A stretch of DNA of 42,587 bases, taken from the NCBI RefSeq assembly GCF_008641105.1, contig NZ_VTTI01000006.1, positions 1 to 42,587 of the forward strand, in the 5' to 3' direction. Shown piece after piece: positions 1-8,198 of the stretch; positions within the stretch are counted from its first letter, which is position 1, and every line of letters starts with the position of its first letter. The stretch is from Halopseudomonas salina (lineage in GTDB: Bacteria > Pseudomonadota > Gammaproteobacteria > Pseudomonadales > Pseudomonadaceae). The notes under the pieces were generated by a model. The model worked only from the letters and a program-made list of their open reading frames with translations. It had not been told where the DNA came from and did not search any database. Position numbers and translations under genes: made by a program.

Positions 1-20
1 GAGGCCAATACGCTATCACC

Positions 21-65
21 TGTTACCTATGTGCCCGGTTTGATCTGTAACCCATGTGCCCGGTT
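21..65. repeat. Two direct copies of a 20-nt motif, possible mobile-element end
   Basis: Two 20-nt copies, at 21-40 and 46-65, differ at only two positions (both contain ATGTGCCCGGTT) and repeat with a 25-nt period. Short, closely spaced terminal repeats of this kind are seen at the ends of some insertion sequences whose transposase binds several sites. No transposase gene is visible, and the element, if real, would lie to the left of the window. Identity as a transposon end is inference. Confidence 0.45.
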
Positions 66-81
66 AGTACCGGTCAACATG

Positions 82-193
82 GATCCCCGCGTTCGCGAGG
101 ATGACGTTTATGGGTGGCGAGGATGGCTTTTCTGTGGGGGGAAGAATGACTTTTGTGGGTGGGGGAGGATGACTTTTGTGGAGGGGAGGATCC
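82..193. repeat. Degenerate tandem repeat of about 22-24 bp
   Basis: An interrupted palindrome (CCCCGCG, TT, CGCGAGG; 85-100) leads into four tandem units beginning at 97, 119, 141 and 165. Each has the form GAGGATGAC-TTTT-GTGGG with a G-rich end. GGATCCCCGC...GAGGATGACG strings are common dispersed intergenic repeats in proteobacteria. The strong purine/G bias leaves short open frames here that are not convincing genes. Bases 194-315 hold nothing further that I recognise apart from the presumed promoter region of the next gene. Confidence 0.5.
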
Positions 194-315
194 ATTGTTG
201 GTTTGAAAAGAAGTAGGGAGCCAGGGGATAGAACTCTACTTTGAATGGTCATTTGTATTGGCCCATTTGCTGGCTTTTTGGCAGGATACCTCGATCAGTT
301 ATGGAGATTTCAGGG

Positions 316-1152
316 ATGGCAGGGGACGTGAATTACGTGCAATCCCACCACAATCGTGGCCGCGGTACCGCTGAGGAAAACCGGCTGTATATTTTTTCGC
401 AGCAGGTGTTTTTCTATTGCAACCCGCTGGACCGCCCTGTGTGGGTGGAGACTCACTGCTGCGTACTCTTTATCAGCGCTTATGCAGAGCCCTTCAGTGT
501 GGATTTTGGCAATCAGCGTGTGGAGGCCCGAGCTCTGCTGGCGGGGCCATTGTTGCGGCGCAAGATAATCGCTGAGGGTGCGGGTCTGGTGGGTTTTTAT
601 ATTATGCCCGAGTCGCCCCTTTACGCTTACCTGGTCAATACGCTCCCGCCAAGCGGGTTCAGGCCTGTGTACCGGGGCTTGATGGACGCTGTGAACGCGG
701 AATTAATGGCACTGTATGAAGGGCGGGCAGATGTGGATCAGACCCTGGCGGTATCGGCGCATATGCACAAATTGTTGGCGCCGGGGTCTGCGGTGGGGAG
801 TGCCAAGCCCTCTGCTGCAGAACTGACCGCGTTGATACGCTCGGATCCTGCCATCAGTCTCAGACAGCTGGCCGAGCGCAATGGGGTCAGTTATACACGC
901 ATGTCCCGGGTGTTCACGCAGAACGTCGGTTTATCATTTCGCGAGTACAAGAACTGGCTCAAGCATCTGAGGGTGGTTCGGCTCATGGATACTGGTATGT
1001 CGTTGACGGAGGTGGCTCAGGAGGCGGGATTTGCCGATCTGGCGCAATTCACACGAATCTACAAACGTTGGTACGGGAATCCCCCTTCCTACGTGCGGCA
1101 GCAGAAGAATATCAAGGTTTTCCTGACGTCCAATCTGGCAAGCCCGCCGTAA
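316..1152 (+). CDS. AraC-family transcriptional regulator
   Basis: A DNA-binding regulator of about 278 residues. The C-terminal third carries the double helix-turn-helix of the AraC/XylS family: first helix pair around LRQLAERNGVSYTRMSRVF, second around MSLTEVAQEAGFADLAQFTR, followed by the usual FKRxxGxxPxxYR-type ending (here YKRWYGNPPSYVR). The N-terminal part is a poorly conserved ligand or dimerisation region that I cannot assign. The frame is open from a TTG at 241, but ATG 316 has GGAG nine bases upstream, so it is preferred over ATG 301. It converges with the DUF2855 gene, which is a possible but unproven target. The inducer is unknown. Confidence 0.82.
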   Translation: MAGDVNYVQSHHNRGRGTAEENRLYIFSQQVFFYCNPLDRPVWVETHCCVLFISAYAEPFSVDFGNQRVEARALLAGPLLRRKIIAEGAGLVGFYIMPESPLYAYLVNTLPPSGFRPVYRGLMDAVNAELMALYEGRADVDQTLAVSAHMHKLLAPGSAVGSAKPSAAELTALIRSDPAISLRQLAERNGVSYTRMSRVFTQNVGLSFREYKNWLKHLRVVRLMDTGMSLTEVAQEAGFADLAQFTRIYKRWYGNPPSYVRQQKNIKVFLTSNLASPP

Positions 1153-1171
1153 CGGACTTGCCTCTAAGGCC

Positions 1172-2275
1172 TCATGGCTTGAGGATCAGGCCCTGATCTG
1201 GCTGAATATTGCCGTGCAGTGTGTCCAGGTAAGCCTTGCGAACGGCTTCCTGCCCTTCGACAGTGGTGATCTTCATCCAGCTTTCGACTGATGCTACCAG
1301 CGGTGCCCAGAGTTCAGCGAAGCGTTGCATCAATGCCGCATTGCCCAGCTCCTTGCCGCGAACTTCCCAATAGCCCGGCGCAAAGAAAACCTCAGGTTTG
1401 GCCCCTGGCAGATCCTTGTCCCCACCGCGTTGATCCCAGTGAGCTGCGCCGACCAGCGAGCTGAACAGCATCCTGTCTTTGAAGTGCTTGTGCAGTGCGG
1501 TTAACACCTCGCCGTTTCCGGCAAAGTCGACGGAGACCGTGCTCTGGTTGCTGTCCAGTTGATCAATGTCGTCGTAGCTGACAACGCGGTCGTAATATCC
1601 CAGGCTTTCGACAAAGGACAGGTTACCCGCTGAAGTCAAAGCGGTAATTGTCAGCGGCTTGCCGCGGGTCTTGCGCTGGTGCGAGAGCATGAATGCCAGT
1701 CCTAAAGCGGTCTTGCTCGAAGCGCTGGTGAGAATGATCTGGTCGGCGCCGAAAAAGTCCTTGGTTGCCAGAAAGTCATCCAATAGAAATGAGGTGATCA
1801 AGAGTGGGCGAAGCAGCATCTGCAACGCTTCATGTTCGGGCCGATAGGCCGGATCGCTATCGGTGAAAAGATACTGGTTATAGGCCAGAGCAAGATGCTG
1901 ACGATGTTCGGAGGTATCCACGAAGCTGCTCTTGCTGACTTTGCCTGGCTTGACTACCAGCTGATTGGCCATGGGCAGGTACCCATACACCCGGCTGCCG
2001 GTTTTGATTTCAGGGTGCTTGGACGCTGCGACATCCGCGAAACCCCACACCGGTATCTGCCCCCAGGGTGCTTCTGCCGGAAAGAAATCCCAGTATTTGA
2101 ATCGCTTGCCCAGGGCGGCGTATGTAATGTTGTTGGCAGTAAAGGCGAAGTGGTCGACCGTCAATAGCGCTTCTCCCTCGACGAGTTGATCCGCATTCAC
2201 CTGTGGCATTTCCAGCGTGGTGCACTGGTCGAGGTTGGCCTGGTCAACGACAAAAGTCTGGTTGCTGGCGGTCAT
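1172..2275 (-). CDS. DUF2855 family protein
   Basis: A protein of 367 residues matching the DUF2855 family, which resembles medium-chain dehydrogenase/reductases but has no established reaction. Seen in the sequence: an N-terminal region with GEALLTVDHFAFTANNITYA, similar to the GroES-like half of MDR enzymes, and a middle region with ILTSASSKTALGLAF that fits a nucleotide-binding fold. The frame stays open upstream to 2497, but ATG 2275 is preceded by AGGGAGT about ten bases away and begins the conserved part. It is divergent from the antiporter gene, sharing about 220 bp, and convergent with the AraC regulator. Substrate unknown. Confidence 0.8.
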   Translation of the reverse strand: MTASNQTFVVDQANLDQCTTLEMPQVNADQLVEGEALLTVDHFAFTANNITYAALGKRFKYWDFFPAEAPWGQIPVWGFADVAASKHPEIKTGSRVYGYLPMANQLVVKPGKVSKSSFVDTSEHRQHLALAYNQYLFTDSDPAYRPEHEALQMLLRPLLITSFLLDDFLATKDFFGADQIILTSASSKTALGLAFMLSHQRKTRGKPLTITALTSAGNLSFVESLGYYDRVVSYDDIDQLDSNQSTVSVDFAGNGEVLTALHKHFKDRMLFSSLVGAAHWDQRGGDKDLPGAKPEVFFAPGYWEVRGKELGNAALMQRFAELWAPLVASVESWMKITTVEGQEAVRKAYLDTLHGNIQPDQGLILKP

Positions 2276-2499
2276 GAAATGGGACTCCCTGCTAGTTTTG
2301 GTTTCAGCATAGCTTGCCTGAGCTGGACCGCTGCGTCTGCCCGGAATCACAGGATCAATAGGGAGTAATAACCGGCCCCGAGATTCCGGCCAAAGCGCCC
2401 CACGTAATCTTTTGTACCGCCTCTGGCGCGAGACGTGGCGCGTGCTAGATTGATGCGCCCGCAATCGCTGGCGATCGCCCTGCAGGAGGGGCTGCAATC

Positions 2500-3582
2500 A
2501 TGACCTTGATGGTAATTGTATTGTTTGTAATCGGACTGGTGTTGCTGGTTGCTGGTGCCGAAGTGCTGGTAAAAGGCGCTTCGCGTCTGGCAGCCGGTTT
2601 TCGTATTTCTCCGCTGGTCATTGGCTTGACGGTAGTCGCCTTTGGTACCAGTGCACCCGAACTGGCAGTTTCGACGGGCGCGTCACTAAGCGGGCAGGGC
2701 GATATCGCGCTGGGTAACGTGTTGGGTAGCAATATTTTCAACGTGCTGTTCATTCTCGGTCTGTCTGCCTTGATCGCGCCGCTGGTGGTTTCACGCCAGT
2801 TGATCAGGCTTGACGTGCCGATCATGGTCGGCGCCAGTCTGCTGGTAATACTGCTCGCACTGGACGGTTCTCTCGGGCGCTTCGATGGCATCCTGCTGTT
2901 TGTGTTGATTGTGGCCTATACACTGTTTCTGATTATCAGCAGCCGCCGTGCCAACCGGCCAGATGACGCCAGCGAGTTGGGTGTGCCAGGTCCAGAGCAG
3001 AGTGGCTCGGCGCTGATCAATATTCTGCTGGTGCTCGGTGGACTGGTCATGCTGGTGCTGGGAGCGCGCTGGCTGGTAGGTGGCGCGGTAGCCATGGCTA
3101 CCAGTCTGGGCGTTTCCGAGCGTGTGGTAGCGTTGACCATTGTCGCGGCTGGCACCTCTCTGCCCGAGGTGGCGACCTCGGTTATTGCAAGCATCCGGGG
3201 TCAGCGTGATATTGCCGTAGGCAACGTGGTGGGCAGTAATATTTTCAACTTGCTGGCGGTGCTTGGGGTTTCTTCGATGCTCGCGCCGGCAGGCATCGCT
3301 GTGTCTGAAGCCGTACTGCGCTTCGATATGCTGGTCATGTTCGCGGTTGCGCTTGCATGTCTGCCGATCTTCATCAGCGGTCTGCGCATCAATCGCTGGG
3401 AAGGCCTGTTGTTCATGGCGTACTACATCGTCTACAACGTACATGTTGTGACCACTGACGGGGGCGCTGGTGGTGTACCCGGTCTGTCGAGCGCGATGCT
3501 CTACTACGTCATGCCACTTACTGCGGTGACGCTACTGGTTATTCTGTTCCGTGGGTCACGCCAGACAACAATCAACTCCTGA
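2500..3582 (+). CDS. CaCA-family sodium/calcium antiporter (YrbG-like)
   Basis: An inner-membrane cation antiporter of 360 residues with about ten hydrophobic segments. The two inverted alpha-repeats diagnostic of the calcium/cation antiporter superfamily are plain: GTSAPELAVS near residue 51 and GTSLPEVATS near residue 220, each followed by a GNVLGSNIFN or GNVVGSNIFN segment. The acidic residue in each repeat lies in the ion path in known family members. Length and organisation fit YrbG. The ATG has a strong CAGGAGGGG ribosome site eight bases upstream. The exact ion (Ca2+, K+ or other) cannot be told from sequence. A perfect hairpin follows the stop. Confidence 0.9.
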   Translation: MTLMVIVLFVIGLVLLVAGAEVLVKGASRLAAGFRISPLVIGLTVVAFGTSAPELAVSTGASLSGQGDIALGNVLGSNIFNVLFILGLSALIAPLVVSRQLIRLDVPIMVGASLLVILLALDGSLGRFDGILLFVLIVAYTLFLIISSRRANRPDDASELGVPGPEQSGSALINILLVLGGLVMLVLGARWLVGGAVAMATSLGVSERVVALTIVAAGTSLPEVATSVIASIRGQRDIAVGNVVGSNIFNLLAVLGVSSMLAPAGIAVSEAVLRFDMLVMFAVALACLPIFISGLRINRWEGLLFMAYYIVYNVHVVTTDGGAGGVPGLSSAMLYYVMPLTAVTLLVILFRGSRQTTINS

Positions 3583-3588
3583 TGCCGA

Positions 3589-3617
3589 GAGCGTGCAGGT
3601 CTGAGACCTGCACGCTC
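3589..3617 (+). terminator. Perfect 13-bp hairpin after the antiporter gene
   Basis: GAGCGTGCAGGTC and GACCTGCACGCTC form a perfect 13-bp stem with a TGA loop, six bases after the antiporter stop codon. There is no T-run on either side, so it is not a textbook intrinsic terminator. It could still stop transcription or protect the transcript's 3' end. Confidence 0.5.
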
Positions 3618-4021
3618 CAGCCTGCACTGTTGCAGGGCAGTTAGTCAGTCACTGCGTGCTTCCCCCTGGTGCGTTTGCATAGCGTTCCCATGCCCCTTTT
3701 TGCCTTTCCAATCTCGTCTGAACTGAATATTTTTTGCAGTTGCAAAGTCCCGTGCCAGAGCCCTTCTTTTTACTATTCCGACCTTTGACAACTCCCTGAG
3801 CTAATCTTTTTATCGGAAAAGTGACTACATGGTCATATAATTGCATTGTTCGGATGTGTCTCATGGTTAGATTGTTCTATTAGAACTGCCGTTTGTCATA
3901 TGCCTTGCATTTATTGGCGTGTATCTTTGATTGGAGTCAATACACTGCCGGTTGAAAGAGTCAATCATGGAAATTGACCATGAAACTTTTACACCCATCT
4001 TGGCGCACGAGGACCATTGCA
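3618..4021 (+). promoter_or_regulatory. AT-richer upstream region of the lipid genes with candidate promoters
   Basis: This gene-free stretch is visibly lower in GC than its neighbours. A perfect -35 TTGACA at 3785-3790 lies 17 bases before TTTTAT at 3808-3813, and a perfect -10 TATAAT sits at 3836-3841 with a poor -35. Either could drive the wax-ester synthase gene and would leave a leader of roughly 180-210 bases. No hairpin riboswitch or small gene was recognised. A short minus-strand open frame (3649-3864) was rejected. Confidence 0.35.
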
Positions 4022-5800
4022 ATGAAGCAACTTACACCCATGGATTCGCATTTCTACTACTTCGAAGCTCCTAACCAGCCAATGATGATTGGCAGCCTCT
4101 GGCTCTGCGATCAGAGCACTGCGCCAGACGGTATCGTGCGCCACAAGGAAATTCTGCAGTACATTTCCGACCGCCTGAATACAACCTCCTACTTCCGCCG
4201 GCGGCTCGAGCAGGCGCCCTTTCAGCTGGATGATCCCTACTGGCTGGAGGACGAGAATTTTGACCTTGAATATCACGTGCGGCATGTGGGTCTGCCCCAG
4301 CCCGGTGACTGGCGGCAGCTGTGCATTTTTACCGCGCGTACGATGTCCCGTAGTGTCGACATGGAACGTGCGCCATGGGAGGTGTACATCATAGAAGGCG
4401 TGAACAACGTCGAGGGTGTGCCGCCGAACAGCTTTGCAGTGCTGATCCGTTTTCATCATGCCTACGTTGACGGCAAGTCCAGCCTGGAGCTCAGTACCGC
4501 GTTGATGGAAGAAACCTCCGCGCATGAATACGGCCGCCGCGATCGGGTTGAAGTTGCCGAGCGTGCCCCGACCCGCATGGAGATGTGGGCTCGAACAGCA
4601 CCGCGCATGGTCGGCCAGACATTTCGCAGCATGAAGGCAGGATTCAACTTCTCCCGCAAGAGTCTTGAGCTGGCGAATCGGTTTCGCAAGGAGGGTCTGC
4701 CAGAGCAGCGTCGGGTGCCCAAGACCATCTTCAATACCGCCGTATCACCGCACCGTTCCTATGGTGCCTATACCTGGATCATTCCGGAGCTCAAGCGGAT
4801 GCGTCAGTTGCACAAGGGTGCAAGCCTGAACGACGTATTGCTGGCAATCATCGCGGGCGGGATGCGCCGTTACCTCGCCAAGCATAACCAGTTGCCCGAA
4901 AAGGACTCCCTGGTATCCATGTGCCCTGTGTCGATTCGTCCAGAGGACTCGAAGGTTGAGGGAGGCAATCTCATATCGGCGATGTATATCGCCATCGGGA
5001 CCAATATGGCTGATCCGGTGGAACGCCTGCAGGCTGTTCAGGCGCGCACGGCCAGGGGCATTCCGATCGCCAAGGAAATACTCTGCGAATTGAGTAATTC
5101 AGCCGGTGACATGATGCCGCCGGCCATGCGTGCCCTGGGCGCCTGGGTGCAGAACAAGACGCACGTGACCAGCGCAGTACCGCTGATCAATACCGTGATC
5201 ACCAATGTGCCAGGTATACCCGGGAATACCACCCGTTACTTTGCTGGTGCGGCAATTCGCGAGGTTTTCCCGCTCGTGCCCGTCTGTGATGGTATGGCGA
5301 TAAGTCATGGCATGACCGGCATCTATGAGCGACTTAATCTGGGCGTGGTCGCTGATCGGGGCGTGGTGCCTGACATGGACTTCTATATTCAATGCATGAA
5401 GGAGTCCACCGAGGAATATCTGCAGGCCACCGAGGCACTTGAAGCGAGGGCCTATGAAGCAGCCGCCAGTCAGGTGCAGGCAGCCAAAGCAGCAGAAAAA
5501 AACCAACTGGCGACCCCGGCAAAAGCAGATGGCCTGCCCAAGGTCAAAGCCAAATCCGCTACCAAGGCTGCCACCAAACCTGCAGCCAAGACGCCAGCAT
5601 CCGGAAAGCCCAAGGCAACGCGCAAGAAGGCCGCCCCCAACCCCATTGCTCAAACGGCTGATCCAGCTGTCGAGCCACCAGTGAAAAAGCGTCTTGAGGC
5701 GGTGCCAACCAGCAGTGCCGCGTCTTCGAAAGCCGCACAGGCTTTGGTGGTAGAGCCATCGAGCAGCCAGACGGAGCAGAGAAAGCAGGACGGTAGCTGA
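4022..5800 (+). CDS. Wax ester synthase/diacylglycerol acyltransferase (WS/DGAT) with Lys/Ala/Pro tail
   Basis: A 592-residue acyltransferase of the bacterial WS/DGAT family, which joins acyl-CoA to long-chain alcohols or diacylglycerol to make storage wax esters or triacylglycerol at the membrane. The active-site motif HHxxxDG is intact as H145-H146-A-Y-V-D150-G151. The family-typical opening LTPMDSHFYYFE and the NVPGI segment late in the domain are present. The frame is open from TTG 3974 and ATG 3980, but ATG 4022 has GAGGA eight bases upstream and begins where the family begins. Usual length is about 450-480; here about 115 extra residues (from about 478) are rich in Ala, Lys and Pro, with strings such as KSATKAATKPAAKTPASGKP resembling histone-H1-like tails. 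It is followed after 53 bases by a lipase gene. Confidence 0.88.
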   Translation: MKQLTPMDSHFYYFEAPNQPMMIGSLWLCDQSTAPDGIVRHKEILQYISDRLNTTSYFRRRLEQAPFQLDDPYWLEDENFDLEYHVRHVGLPQPGDWRQLCIFTARTMSRSVDMERAPWEVYIIEGVNNVEGVPPNSFAVLIRFHHAYVDGKSSLELSTALMEETSAHEYGRRDRVEVAERAPTRMEMWARTAPRMVGQTFRSMKAGFNFSRKSLELANRFRKEGLPEQRRVPKTIFNTAVSPHRSYGAYTWIIPELKRMRQLHKGASLNDVLLAIIAGGMRRYLAKHNQLPEKDSLVSMCPVSIRPEDSKVEGGNLISAMYIAIGTNMADPVERLQAVQARTARGIPIAKEILCELSNSAGDMMPPAMRALGAWVQNKTHVTSAVPLINTVITNVPGIPGNTTRYFAGAAIREVFPLVPVCDGMAISHGMTGIYERLNLGVVADRGVVPDMDFYIQCMKESTEEYLQATEALEARAYEAAASQVQAAKAAEKNQLATPAKADGLPKVKAKSATKAATKPAAKTPASGKPKATRKKAAPNPIAQTADPAVEPPVKKRLEAVPTSSAASSKAAQALVVEPSSSQTEQRKQDGS

Positions 5801-5815
5801 AACATCAATCGGTGA

Positions 5816-5833
5816 GCGCCTCGCCAGAGGCGC
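5816..5833 (+). other. Small hairpin between the acyltransferase and lipase genes
   Basis: GCGCCTC (5816-5822) and GAGGCGC (5827-5833) form a 7-bp GC-rich stem with a GCCA loop in the 53-base gap. It sits 11 bases before the ribosome site of the lipase and directly after an alternative GTG start at 5812. It could tune translation of the downstream gene, but this is inference. Confidence 0.35.
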
Positions 5834-5853
5834 CAGCCATACCGGAGGTTGCA

Positions 5854-7308
5854 ATGAAACTATTTGAAAAAGTCCGTAGCAAAACCCTGCTGCGAGAAAT
5901 GGAGCAGGCGGAGACCTATGAACAATGGGCGGGGTTGGCCGCTGCCTGGGATGCACAAAACGGCATGGAGGACTGGAAACAGACGGACGCCTCCGACAGC
6001 TATGATTATCTGGGCATTCGTCAGCGTCTGGATCGCCTGCGCGAATTACGCAGCAAGGGCGAATATCACGATCTGCTGTTTGATCTGAACGAGGGCATAC
6101 ACGGCAATATTGGCGGCATGGGCAAGCCGTCGATGTATAACAAGGCCAAGTTCGGCACCAAGGATCTGATAACCGAATTCATCGAGGAAACCTGTGGTGC
6201 CCTGAAGGATCTCGATGAGGTGGACGACAGCATCATTTCTCTGGAAGAGAAGCAGGATTTCTTTTTGCGGGCCAGCCACTGCTTTGGTCGATCGGCGTTG
6301 ATGCTCAGTGGCGGTGCGGTTCTCGGTTTTTTCCACGCGGGCGTGCTGAAAGCCCTGTTTGATCAGGGACTGCTACCGGAAATCATCTCCGGCTCAAGTG
6401 CCGGCTCCATCCTGGCTGCGACTGCCTGTACCCACGTGGATGAGGAACTCGAGCACCGCCTGAGTCTGGACAGTCTGCATCACGAGATAGAGGAAACCTC
6501 TGCCATTCGGCCTGCATTGTCGTTCTTTGGCAACCCACGACCCAAGATGGACGCCGAGAACCTGACCCAGTATCTGGCCAAGATTATTCCTGATCTGACC
6601 TTTCAGGAGGCGTTCGAGCTGACAGGCCGCAAACTGAACATCACCGTGACCGGGTTGGAGCGGCGGCAGGCCCCTCGGCTGCTTAACACGGTGACCTCAC
6701 CGAACGTGCTTATCCGTTCCGCGGTGATGGCCTCCTGCGCGATCTATGGTATCTATCCCCCTGTCACGCTGATGTGCCGAAACGCCCACGGTGAAACCGT
6801 TCCCTATCTGCCGGATATGAAGTGGATTGATGGCTCCTTTGCGGATGATCTGCCAGCCAAGCGTCTGGCGCGTCTATTCGGTGTGAATCACTTTATATCG
6901 AGCATGACCAACCCTGCTGCGCTCGCGATAACCCCTGATCCAGACGCGCCGCCCACTGCCTTGCGGGCGATTATCAATTACCAGGCCAACCTGATTAAAA
7001 GCACCACGGCTGAAGCCATGAAGTTCGGCCGGGACAATATCCGTATCAAATCGCCGGTGATCAACCTGATGCAGCATCTGGCCTACGGGGTGTTGCGTCA
7101 GGAGTACACGGCCGATATCAATATATTCCTGCGTAACCGCTGGGACCATCCCGTTCGACTGCTCGCTGCGCCCTCGCGTGAAGCAATGGATCGGCTACTG
7201 TATGAGGGCGAGCGTTCCACCTGGGAGAAAATCGAGATGGTCCGCAACTGCACCGCTATCAGTCGCACCCTGGATGAAATCATTCATCGTCGAGGGTGGG
7301 AGAAGTAG
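5854..7308 (+). CDS. DUF3336-patatin lipase (triacylglycerol lipase-like)
   Basis: A 484-residue protein with an N-terminal DUF3336 region (about residues 5-140) and a patatin-type lipase domain (about 150-370). The oxyanion-hole string SGGAVLGFFHAGV is followed by the nucleophile elbow GSSAGS (GxSxG), and the catalytic Asp is probably in WIDGSFADDLP, a D-G-x motif. The DUF3336-patatin arrangement is that of yeast Tgl3/4/5 triacylglycerol lipases and of many bacterial homologues. ATG 5854 has GGAGG five bases upstream; an in-frame GTG at 5812 is less likely. Lying directly after a WS/DGAT gene, it probably releases fatty acids from the lipid that enzyme stores. Activity on phospholipid cannot be excluded. 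Confidence 0.86.
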   Translation: MKLFEKVRSKTLLREMEQAETYEQWAGLAAAWDAQNGMEDWKQTDASDSYDYLGIRQRLDRLRELRSKGEYHDLLFDLNEGIHGNIGGMGKPSMYNKAKFGTKDLITEFIEETCGALKDLDEVDDSIISLEEKQDFFLRASHCFGRSALMLSGGAVLGFFHAGVLKALFDQGLLPEIISGSSAGSILAATACTHVDEELEHRLSLDSLHHEIEETSAIRPALSFFGNPRPKMDAENLTQYLAKIIPDLTFQEAFELTGRKLNITVTGLERRQAPRLLNTVTSPNVLIRSAVMASCAIYGIYPPVTLMCRNAHGETVPYLPDMKWIDGSFADDLPAKRLARLFGVNHFISSMTNPAALAITPDPDAPPTALRAIINYQANLIKSTTAEAMKFGRDNIRIKSPVINLMQHLAYGVLRQEYTADINIFLRNRWDHPVRLLAAPSREAMDRLLYEGERSTWEKIEMVRNCTAISRTLDEIIHRRGWEK

Positions 7309-7339
7309 GCACAATAGTGCTTTTGCAGGTGGAGTGGAC

Positions 7340-8188
7340 ATGAACGAAATCGTCGAGACGCAGCCTCTGGCCGGGCGGCATATTGCGTTACCGGAAAGTC
7401 GTGAGCTGGATTTGTTCGCTGACATGCTGGTAATCCGGGGTGCCAGGGTGCTGCGTTGTCCGCTGGTATCCATTCACGACGCACCCGACCAGGACGCTAT
7501 AGCTGGCTGGCTACAAGGCTTTGTGGACGAGCCATGGGATGATCTTATTCTGCTTACCGGCGAGGGGTTGCGGCGCTTGCTCGGTACGGCGGAGCGCGCG
7601 GGGGGCAGCTTGCGTGAGGATTTCATTGCCAGGCTGGGGCAGGTACGCAAACTTACCCGCGGACCCAAGCCTGGCACTGCGCTGCGTAGTGTCGGCCTGA
7701 AGGCTGATCTCGTTGCTCTGGAGCCGACGACCGAGGGGGTCATCCGCACATTGCAACAGGAAAATCTGCAAGGCCGGCGCGTAGCGGTGCAGTTGTATGG
7801 CACCGAGCCCAACCTGCCCCTGATTGATTTTCTGCGTGAGGCCGGAGCCATCGCCAGTAGCGTGGCTCCCTATATTTATGCGGACGATGTGGAAGACGCG
7901 CGGGTGGAGGAGCTGGTGGCAGCGATTCTGGATGGCCAGCTTGATGCGGTTGCCTTTACCAGCGCTACCCAGGTGCGCAGACTCTTTCAGATAGGCCGAC
8001 GGCAATGCGGTGAGCAGGCGCTGATCAACGGGTTGCGGCAATTGAAGGTCGCTGCAGTGGGCCCCGTGGTGGCTGAAGAGCTGCGTAACCGTGATGTGCG
8101 AGTGGACCTGATGCCGGAAAGCAGCTTCTTCATGAAGCCGCTGGTCAGGGAGTTGGTAAAGTCCCTTGGTCCGGTACCAAATTATTAA
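7340..8188 (+). CDS. Uroporphyrinogen-III synthase family protein (HemD-like)
   Basis: A 282-residue protein of the HemD fold, two alternating alpha/beta domains that in true HemD close hydroxymethylbilane to uroporphyrinogen III in the cytosol. Seen: the repeated early GRHIALPESRELDLFADML, the linker region, and the late VDAVAFTSATQVRRLF-type segment (here LDAVAFTSATQVRRLF) typical of the family. The start ATG 7340 has GGAG five bases upstream; the frame is open further into the lipase gene. No hemC or hemX gene is beside it, so this may be a paralogue rather than the housekeeping HemD. It follows the lipase by 31 bases in the same direction and may be cotranscribed. Function here is uncertain. 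Confidence 0.78.
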   Translation: MNEIVETQPLAGRHIALPESRELDLFADMLVIRGARVLRCPLVSIHDAPDQDAIAGWLQGFVDEPWDDLILLTGEGLRRLLGTAERAGGSLREDFIARLGQVRKLTRGPKPGTALRSVGLKADLVALEPTTEGVIRTLQQENLQGRRVAVQLYGTEPNLPLIDFLREAGAIASSVAPYIYADDVEDARVEELVAAILDGQLDAVAFTSATQVRRLFQIGRRQCGEQALINGLRQLKVAAVGPVVAEELRNRDVRVDLMPESSFFMKPLVRELVKSLGPVPNY

Positions 8189-8198
8189 GGTTCCTGAT

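Noticed and set aside
31..252. Short open frames across the left repeats
   Set aside because: Their translations consist of the repeat units (Gly/Trp- or Pro-rich) and depend on the tandem structure.
3649..3864. Minus-strand open frame of 71 codons upstream of the lipid genes
   Set aside because: No ribosome site, no recognisable sequence, and it covers the likely promoter of the WS/DGAT gene.
5099..5956. Open frame of 285 codons antisense to the WS/DGAT gene
   Set aside because: Low-complexity, Cys/Gly/Leu-rich translation caused by the Lys/Ala/Pro-rich sense strand; no motif or start signal.
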